In this document: positions 56,668-64,000 of the stretch, piece by piece
Numbering within the stretch: the first letter of the stretch is position 1
How the letters are laid out: every line of letters starts with the position of its first letter
Assembly (NCBI GenBank): GCA_001972305.1
Contig: BDDD01001791.1
Span: 62,001-126,000 of the forward strand
Reading direction: 5' to 3'
Length of the DNA: 64,000 nucleotides
DNA from: Cephalotus follicularis
Taxonomy: Eukaryota; Streptophyta; Magnoliopsida; Oxalidales; Cephalotaceae
Made by a program: the position numbers and the translations under genes
The notes under the pieces: generated by a model
What the model was told of the DNA's origin: nothing
What the model saw: only the letters and a program-made list of their open reading frames with translations
Database searches by the model: none

Positions 56668-59039
56668 CTAAAGCTGAGGAGGATCTTCATCGACCGTCAG
56701 AGGAGCGTTGAAGGCATCAATAACAGGAGGTGGAGGAACCTCGAGTCCCGAGGTAGGATCCATGAGATCTGAAGAGGTTGGAATGATAGAGGGGTCCAAG
56801 CTAGGATCCGAGGGTAAGATTACCAGGTTTGGCAACCCGGTCCTTGTTAACTCTTCTCCCATAGCAGAAAAATCCCTTTCTTCCAAAGCAAGCCTGAACT
56901 TTTTCTCCTCCTCATCGACCCTCTTAGGGTAGAAATCGAAGGCGTTGGTCGCCGAGCTGTATACCACACCATCTAGAGGAACGTCTGGATGAAGGGAAGA
57001 AACCCAGTTTCTGTAAGCATAGAAATCCCGACGGAAGTACTCGGCCGCATCCTCAAACACTGCATCCTCAAAGTATTTCGAAGCTTTGAACTCCTCCACG
57101 GAGGACTTTATCAGCGCTTGGAATTCTTCCGAGGACTTGAACTCCTCCACGGCCTTTTTCCGTTCCCTCCCCAGCTGTTCCTCATCTTTCCTCTGCTAGC
57201 GCTCGAGTTTTGCCTCCAGGTCAAAGCACCTCTCTCTGACACGGCCGAGATCCCCTTCCAATTCCTTCCTGTCGGCCCTCTCATCTTCCAAGTCTTCTAC
57301 CGCTTGCCTCTTCTCCTCAACCAAAGAGTCCTAAACCTTAAGGACTTCGTTCAACTGGGCTTGGGCTGAGTAGTCTCCTCCAGTACTGCCATGTTCGGCC
57401 TCAGCTCCCTATCCCTTGACACAATGGCAGAGAAGTTCTGCACCAGTAGCTGGGTGTTGTTCAAAGCCTGTTAGAGAAGCATACCCGTCAAGGGACAAAA
57501 TAAAGAGAAAAGATTAAAGGAAAAAAGAGGTGGCAGAGGAAGAGATTACTTACCCTCCAGTTGCTCCGAAGACACTGGGTCACCAACTCCTCGTTGGACC
57601 AGCCTGCTTTCGCCATTATCTCCAGAGGAAAGAAGACCAATTGACTGACCGCTTGGGGGACCCCAGGAGCATTCATATGTATTTTGGAGCTGTCCAAAGC
57701 CTCCAAGTCAATGGATCTTGAGAACTTGCGCCAAGAGCAGCGACATCCTCGATATCTCTCCCCTTTATGACGTCCTCAGCACCTTTCCCCTTTCTGCTCC
57801 TCTTCACCAGAGGAACGTGAACATCACTAGGAGAGGTATCTTCCAAGAGCCTTTTGCTTGCTTCACTCCTCTTCTCAGTGGCAGCAAATACCTTAGCAGA
57901 GGGAGGAGCCTTGGTTTTTGACCTTGACCCCTCGGTCTCGGGAGCTTTCCCTTTCTGCTTTGATCCTCCCGAGACAGACGTTTTATTTTTGTCGGTGGCC
58001 TTCAAGATAGCAGAGAAGTCGCGCCGAGAAGCCATTACTACACAAAAAAGAAGAGATCAAAAGATCAAAGGCATGACAAATAAGAGTAAGAAAACATAAG
58101 AAATGTAAAAGCTTAAATTGTAGAAGACAAAGACTTTATACAGCTTTCCCCCGACACTGGGGGCATATATCTATCTTGGGCTCCCTCTCCCTCTGAGATG
58201 TCCTCGGCACCATCCGAGTGTGATTCTTGGGTAGGGACCACACTCAGCCTGGCATGAAGCAGACGATCCTCGAGCACAATGGAATTCACCTCCTCGGGCT
58301 TCAGGGCCAAGAGTTTGCCGAGGTCCACCTTCTCCGCCGATGTTAAGCAGGACCTCTTGTTCAGAGGTGGTGTGTCCATAGAATCACATCAGGGGGAGGG
58401 AGTGAACCCTTTGAAGTTCTTTATCAAGAAATACCTCATCCTCCAATTCTTAATAGATTTGGTGGGGTTGAACAGAAGCTTCTTTACACCAGAACGGGAC
58501 TTGAAAAAATACTCGTGCTTTCCTGGCGAAGCCGAGAGAACATGGAATTCCTTAAAAAGACCTACTATTGCGTTCACCTCTGACTCGATACATTTGACAA
58601 GGAAACCTATTATGAAGCTCCAAGACTGAGGTTGGAGAAGAGAAGGATGGAGAAAAAAATTCTCCAGGACCAAGATGGCAAAGGAGGGTGCTGGAACCCT
58701 CAAGCCATGAGAGAGCGTGTCTTCGAAGACCACGAAGAGACCAGCCCTGCTCATCGTAACTATCCGAGGATCCGAGGGAACGTTATACGTTATCCCACTG
58801 GGAAAGTTGTACTTCCTGGAGAGTTCTATCACATATCCATGAGAGAGAGTACTAACCTCGAAGTAACTTCCAGAAGCTTGGGGGTTAGCTTCGGTGGTGG
58901 GGGCAACAAGGTCACCCACCGCGACCCCCATGCTGCCTTCAGAGTTGAGGGGTTTTTTGACGGTGGAAACCACCATGACCAAGGGTTCGACATCTAAGGG
59001 AGAAGAATAAGACCTGCTAGTTTGTTCGTTCCTAGCCAT
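56668..59039 (-). pseudogene. Antisense gene (aORF) of the Tat element, gypsy-type transposon domain
   Basis: Opposite in sense to gag-pol. The first exon starts at 59039 (MARNEQTSRSYSS) and continues to about 58150, with one in-frame stop at 58389-58391. It contains GLRVPAPSFAILVLENFF then SWSFIIGFLVKC, the pattern of the plant 'putative gypsy type transposon' domain (Pfam Transposase_28). An intron with acceptor ttttttgtgtag precedes 58035 (MASRRDFSAILKATDK), a basic low-complexity region (KQKGKAPETEGSRSKTKAPP). A frameshift near 57715 leads to APGVPQAVSQLVFFPLEIM. A likely donor follows at about 57553, then a coiled-coil part (about 57460-57130) and the C-terminal region (EDAAEYFRRDFYAYRNWV) to stop 56668. 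Extra antisense ORFs are known in Tat elements; their function is unknown. This one is broken. Confidence 0.8.
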
Positions 59040-59554
59040 CTAGTTTAAACAGAGAGAAAGAAGAGGCTAAAGAGATCCTGGACCAACTTAGAACAGCAAG
59101 AAGACGACGGGTATTTACCAAGAATCTTGACGAAAGAATGGCGAGACAAGGAAGTTTTGAAAGCACTGGAAATCTGGGCAGCTCTCGGTAAGAAGATGAA
59201 ATTCAGAAATCAAAAGCGAAGAGTTCTTCTTTAAGAAAAAGATGTCTTTTAAAGACCCAAAACTCAGATCCTAGCCCTCCAAATCACACGGATCTAACGG
59301 CTGAGGAACGAAACCTCAAATCAGATGCGGGAAACGAAGAGACAGAGGTGGGAAATGCGCAGAACACGATAGGTGTAAATCGTGTCCTATACGCTTCTTA
59401 ATGGTTTGGGTTTCGGGTCCAATAAACAGGCCCAACAACCGAAGAAGGTCTGAGGAAGCCCAATTGTGACGGTAGACTGAATCTATGAAGGTTACGCAAT
59501 GAAGATCTGCCCGAGTGATAACTCCCAGCTCTGCTCCTTCTCCTCTGCCACGGC

Positions 59555-59580
59555 CAGAGAAGAAAGACCAGGAAGGCATA
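59555..59580 (+). promoter_or_regulatory. Polypurine tract of the Tat element
   Basis: Purine-rich agagaagaaagaccaggaag runs directly to the start of the 3' LTR, the expected place of plus-strand priming. Confidence 0.75.
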
Positions 59581-60410
59581 TGAGGTGGGGAAAATCTATC
59601 TATACACAGAACGACACGTGTCTTTGGCAGACGTAGCCAAGTGTCTATGGGCGTTAAAGCTTACATGTGTATGGGCCAGAGGAAGCTCATTAACTCCAAC
59701 TAGAGAAGCAGGTGAGGACATCCTCCCCGGCGTCAGTGTCAAGGAACTCCTCCTTGGTTGCATAGCAGAGGACGTCCTCCTCAGCACCAGTGCCGAGGAC
59801 CTCCTCCTCAGCACCAGTGCCGAGGACCTCCTCCTCGGCTGTATCACAGAAGACCTCTTCCTCGGTAGCATTGCAGAGGACCTAGTGCTCCAGACACAAG
59901 CTCTTGACGTAGAAGACTTTGAAGCGGATAAGAGACCAGATGACCTCTCCTTCCTTGTTCTCCACAGGATGAGGCCATAAAATCAGCCTACATTCCAAGG
60001 ATTCACCTCTTCAAATATGGAAAGATAAAATACAGTAACATATTGATACAAAATCTGGCAGAGATCAAGGGAAATGTCTGAGATCCTCTGTATTTCCTTA
60101 GGGGATACCTATCACTTCCGATTTACAAGTTTAGGCAGTTACAAACCAAGACTATAAATACCAGTTTCACAGTCAAAACACAGGTCAACCATTTTTACTC
60201 TCAAAAGAACCTTATTCTCTCTGTGCAATGTCTAACTTGAGCTTCGGAGTGTCCCCAAGAGAACAACCTCTTGGACCTTCAACCTTCTTGCTCTTTCTGT
60301 GAGGGACTATCAACCAAATCACCTTCTCGAACATAGATTCAAGCGTTTCCATTAACAAATCAAAGCCCTTCACGTAGAGTGCTGTTGAAGGAAGTTTTTC
60401 TGCATCAACA
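59581..60410 (+). repeat. 3' LTR of the Tat element
   Basis: 830 bp, TGAGGTGGGG...CATCAACA, uninterrupted. A 27-bp block (agcaccagtgccgaggac, then ctcctcctc) is present twice in tandem at about 59779-59832 but only about once in the 5' LTR. A TATA-like ctataaatacc is at about 60150. Confidence 0.94.
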
Positions 60411-60415
60411 AAACT

Positions 60416-61079
60416 GATTACAAAGTAAAATGGCATAAATTTCCCACCAAAAAAAAAAGAACATCAAAACCCATAGTTGAAAAATAATAGAAGTACCCAA
60501 AAAGAAAACATAATATATACAACAATCATTCTCATACTATCTTTCTATTTGTTCGGCAACCAGACATAGACATATGACAGTTTAAAAGGAAACAATTCAA
60601 CAACAATAAAAAACAAATCTAATTCAAATCATTCACTTACAAAATAACACGTAGAATCAGAACCAAAATTTAATGACAAACAATTGAATTAAAAAAGGCT
60701 TCTATTTATTTATTTTCTTTACCTGAGATACTATTGAATAAAAAACTGTGATAATAGGTAGGTAACAATCCTTTTAATGTCTCTTTAATTATCGATTATT
60801 GGATTAAAAGAGATGACTGTTGAGAATATTGTTTCAATATAAGATGTTTTATGAAACAAATTTAATTTACTTATTGTTCATTCAACAAAGTGAACTACTT
60901 TAACTTGCTTGTTATCATGCCCGAAATATTTAAGAATAGCCTCCACCACCTGTTAATAGAAATTAAGAGGAAAAAAAATGAATGTTTCAATAGGTGAATA
61001 GGTGGATAATAATTTGTTATCAGTTTAACGATGAGACACCCTACAACTACAAAATTTCTAATATTACTGTAGAATGATA
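60416..61079. other. AT-rich intergenic DNA
   Basis: Nothing recognisable between the Tat element and the next solo LTR. Confidence 0.5.
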
Positions 61080-62278
61080 TGTACTGTAACGCCCCTAAAT
61101 TTCATAAATAATTATTATGAAAATTAGTGCATGTACGATCATAAATAAAACGGATAGAGACCCAGAGTAATAAAAAGGTATTTCGTATTTAAGTCGTAAT
61201 TATGTTGGCCAAAACGGCTAATAAAGCCTATTTTTAACGCGCAACAATAAAGCCCAAATGTTCGTAATATTATTTCGATTATTTTGGTGGCTGTTCGGAT
61301 AATTTATGTAGCGATTTGCGGAAAAATTGGGACCCAGACCTTAGTATTTTACCAGAAAATACTAAGGGGGAAGCAAATGTTATAAGGAGGGAGAGAGAGA
61401 CACGGGCGCATCACGCGCCCGTGCAAGAAAGAAGCAGAGAGAGAGATTGGGAGAGAAAGTGGGAGAGAGGATGGGAGAGAGAGCCGGAGCTAGCCACCGG
61501 ACCGGGGGAGCACGGCGGTCAACCCAGGCACGCCAACGGACGGTAACTCCTCCTTCCCCTTCCCCTTCCCCTTTTTCTTCTTTTTCTTCTCCTTTGCCGT
61601 TACTGTTCGCGCAAGCTGCCGGCGTTTCCCGGCGACGTTAGCGTCGCGGATGGAGGGGGTTTTCATCTAGAAGGCCCACTCTATCCATTTTGACCACCGT
61701 TGAGGCGTGGTTCGGCCAGAATCGGCCGGAATCAGTGGACCGAGTCAACTCAGTGGTCGACTCACGGCCGCCTGAGACCGCGCGTTTGGCGTCGAGTCTC
61801 GGCGAGTCACGGGCAGGGATGTGTATAACTGGTGAATGTGTGGCGTTTTTGGGTGGCGATCGGACCTGTTGAGGTCCGACGAGTTGACTCAGTGAGTCAC
61901 AACTCGCTGCCGGCCGTGGCGCGGCTTTCGACGCCGATTCACGGCGAGTCTTGAGCGGTTCTGGGTAGACCGTTCAATATGGAACCCGTTTATGGGTGTT
62001 TCTCAAGCTGGGTGAGTTGGCCGGAATTGAACGGTTATCGAAAAGGTTCGGCAATTGAACGTGCAGCTCAATTGTAGGTCGTTACTGCTGTAACAGGTAG
62101 GGGATTTTATAATTTTGGTTTATGTTCAGTTATAATGGATATTCATAAATGAATTGCATGCAATAAACTGTGATATGAGCATGAATATGTGTTGTTGTTG
62201 ATGAATGCTCTGAATTGAATTGAATTGGTTGAGAATTGCATGTGTTTTAACTGCTGTTTTGACCTACTGATGTAAATC

Positions 62279-62588
62279 CAGTCGACTGCCAAGGCGGGCA
62301 GCCGACTGGCGAGCATGAACAGTCGACTGTTCAGTGCGAACAACCAACTACCCGATAGGAAACAGCCGACTGGACGTAAGAACCAGTCGACTGTTCATAC
62401 GTTTAATAAAGAGAACCTGCAGAAGGTTGAGTAGTCGACTGCCAAGAAAGGGCAGCCGACTGGATGAGAAGAGCAGCCGGCTGTCAAAAAGAGATAGCCG
62501 ACTGTTAAGGGAGGCAGCTGACTGCCAGAGCTAGGACAGCCAGCTGTTGAAGGAAGACAGCCGACTGTCATGAGGAGACAGCCGACTG
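62279..62588. repeat. 21-bp-phased array of CAG(T/C)CGACTG cores in the solo LTR
   Basis: Core starts at 62279, 62299, 62320, 62341 (decayed), 62363, 62384, then 62433, 62453, 62474, 62495, 62515, 62537, 62558 and 62579. The step is 20-22 bp. The core is the same as in the copia LTRs, but the spacers are different (purine-rich such as gaagaga, instead of tccatccttgg). The 62394-62433 gap holds one or two lost units. Confidence 0.92.
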
Positions 62589-63298
62589 GTCAGAGACTGA
62601 CCCGTACCTTGAGCATATCCTTGCATTGCATTTGATATGAAATGAATTGATTATTGAGATATGGATGATTCTAAAGTGTTTTTATTCATTTTAGAAATGT
62701 GTACATGATTTTATATAAATCATTATTTGATATGAAAATATATATTTTGATAAATGTATGTTTTCAATGGATTGAAACATGGTTTCAAAGATGCAATACA
62801 TTTTAATATAAATTTATTATTTCCGGTACTTTATAAAATACTTGGAAACGATTTGAATTGAATTGATTTGTTGATTGTGATTGATGCCGTACTGGCTGGG
62901 GTGACGGAGTGTCACTGATGGCTGGTGGCGGGGATGCTCTCCTAGGTGCCAGGAGATGGCTAGGGACGCCCAAATACAATGTTACTAAACACAGAGTGCA
63001 AGTAACACGGGGGACCATGAGTGCTGAACACCGAGTGCGAGCTTCATTAGTCTGATTTGTTGCCTTGCTTCGGACCCGGGAGTCGGGGGCCGAAGTAAGA
63101 GTACGACGTCGGAGTCAGGAGATAGCGGCGCTCTTCGTACAGTGATTTGATTATCCTTTGAGACATTGATTGGATTTGATTGTCCTTTGAGACAGTGGCT
63201 TGATTCGATTTGATTTGATTTGGACTGATTTGATTTGACAGCCCTCGGGGCATGATGGTGATTTGATGTGGTGGCCACTTGGCATGGTTGCACCTATT

Positions 63299-63301
<3 letters not shown>

Positions 63302-63330
<29 letters not shown>
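63302..63330. repeat. (TA)n microsatellite
   Basis: About 14 TA units inside the solo LTR. Confidence 0.95.
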
Positions 63331-63332
<2 letters not shown>

Positions 63333-63832
63333 CGTGTGGCGATATATTATATATTGCATCATGAGTACATTCATTTCAGGACATTCATTATCACTGACCT
63401 TGAATTACACTTATGATTTAGCCGAGTGAGGACAAAGGCTAACCCCCTACTATTGCAGATTGATGCAGTGATGTGGATGTTGACCGTACGCGGCGAATCT
63501 GTGGGGAGATGGAGTTTTATTGTTTAAATAAATGTTTAACAATGTATTGAGACCCGTATTATTTTGGATTAATGTATTAATGGTGTTGATCGACTTTTGA
63601 TCACGCCCCGTCTATGGACAATCGACGATGGCTCAATTATGTTAATGTTGGAATCATGCGGTATGGGACGCATGATTCGGTTTGTTTATCTAGCTTGTTA
63701 TTAAATGCTTCCGCACATGTGAATGGAATTGAAGTTTTTAATTTTATCATATTTGTATAAGCTGGATAACGTTATATTGATTGCCTTTACCACTTTAATG
63801 TTGTCTTAACAGGAACAGGGTGTGACATATAC

Positions 63833-64000
63833 TTTCTCGTATATGTATTTTATATATCATTATTTTTTTAATGGGATAATGTATCTGACTAATACACACA
63901 ACAAAAAATATATGAAAGAAGTTTCCAATCATTCATACTACAGTAGTACTAAATTTTTTTTTTTACAACAACGATTCTTGTTGTTTCTAAACAATAAAGT
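63833..64000. other. Right flank of the window
   Basis: AT-rich DNA. No feature recognised. Confidence 0.4.

Larger units (their letters stand above)
47741..60410 (+). mobile_element. Complete-ended Ty3/gypsy element, Tat lineage
   Basis: Both LTRs begin TGA(T/G)GTGGGGAAAA and end CATCAACA. The element is flanked by the identical 5-bp duplication aaact (47736-47740 and 60411-60415). It is 12.67 kb including a 1.44-kb solo LTR nested in the 5' LTR. The order is 5' LTR, PBS (tggcgccgtctgtggg, 49992-50007, tRNA-Asp-like), gag, protease, RT, RNase H, a second RNase H-like domain, integrase, a spacer with tandem repeats, an antisense gene, polypurine tract, 3' LTR. The dual RNase H and antisense gene are marks of the Tat group. 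Frames contain many stops, so it is defective. Confidence 0.95.
61085..63827 (+). mobile_element. Long solo LTR (about 2.74 kb), gypsy-type
   Basis: Starts TGTAACGCCCC and ends GGGTGTGACA. The flanking 5-mers tgtac and tatac agree 4 of 5. The start and size fit large LTRs of plant chromovirus-type (Tekay-like) gypsy elements, which is an inference. Inside: a TATA-like gttataagg at about 61379 followed by GA- and then pyrimidine-rich, GC-rich leader DNA (61390-62060), a 21-bp-step array (62279-62588), a region of gatttgattt repeats (63140-63240) and a (TA)n run (63302-63330). No internal domain follows. Orientation is assigned from the ends and the TATA/leader order. Confidence 0.7.

Noticed and set aside
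56708..58997. Several plus-strand frames of 60-126 codons
   Set aside because: They are complements of the antisense gene of the Tat element, whose minus-strand frames carry the recognisable domains.
1..64000. tRNA, rRNA or other structured RNA genes
   Set aside because: No tRNA A/B-box pairs with a cloverleaf, and no rRNA or snRNA text, were seen on reading. A tRNAscan/Rfam search would be decisive.

Overview
The window is nuclear DNA from a flowering plant, most likely a dicot. Genes have many GT-AG introns, the background is AT-rich, and all recognisable genes are plant-specific or plant-type. The transposable elements are plant Ty1/copia, Ty3/gypsy (Tat), LINE, hAT and MITE types. I cannot name the species.

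The gene-bearing part is roughly 2.8-37 kb. It holds a decayed bark-storage-protein/nucleosidase exon (2.8-3.15 kb); a U-box/ARM/WD40 E3 ligase of the LIN/CERBERUS family (6.3-11.6 kb), intact from the U-box on but with a frameshifted exon and no recognisable N-terminal domain upstream; a type II peroxiredoxin (14.4-16.2 kb); a 5'-truncated LINE (19.6-21.9 kb); a type II ROP/RAC GTPase (23.6-25.9 kb); cyclin-dependent kinase F;1 (27.7-29.8 kb); and, on the minus strand, a 13-exon plastidic-glucose-transporter-like gene (30.9-36.8 kb). I reconstructed exon boundaries by hand. For the peroxiredoxin, ROP, CDKF and transporter genes the joined lengths are multiples of three and match family sizes (162, 209, 469 and 490 residues). 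The genes are independent housekeeping or signalling loci and do not form a pathway.

The part from 38 to 64 kb is mostly mobile DNA: a copia 3' fragment, a hAT-like non-autonomous element, a full-ended copia element lacking reverse transcriptase (40747-44772), a probable FANCI gene fragment, and a Tat-lineage gypsy element (47741-60410, perfect AAACT target duplication). The gypsy element carries a long antisense gene, and its 5' LTR is split by a later solo LTR (47830-49268). Last is a 2.7-kb solo LTR (61085-63827).

The most unusual signal is a shared architecture in three unrelated LTRs: arrays of a 10-bp near-palindromic core repeated at a strict ~21-bp (or ~20-bp) step, separated by variable spacers. 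Two arrays use CAG(T/C)CGACTG (copia LTRs and the 61-63.8 kb solo LTR). The third uses ACATCGATG (nested solo LTR). In two of the three the array lies just upstream of a TATA-like box on the inferred transcribed strand. The two copia LTRs differ in length by almost exactly two 21-bp units.
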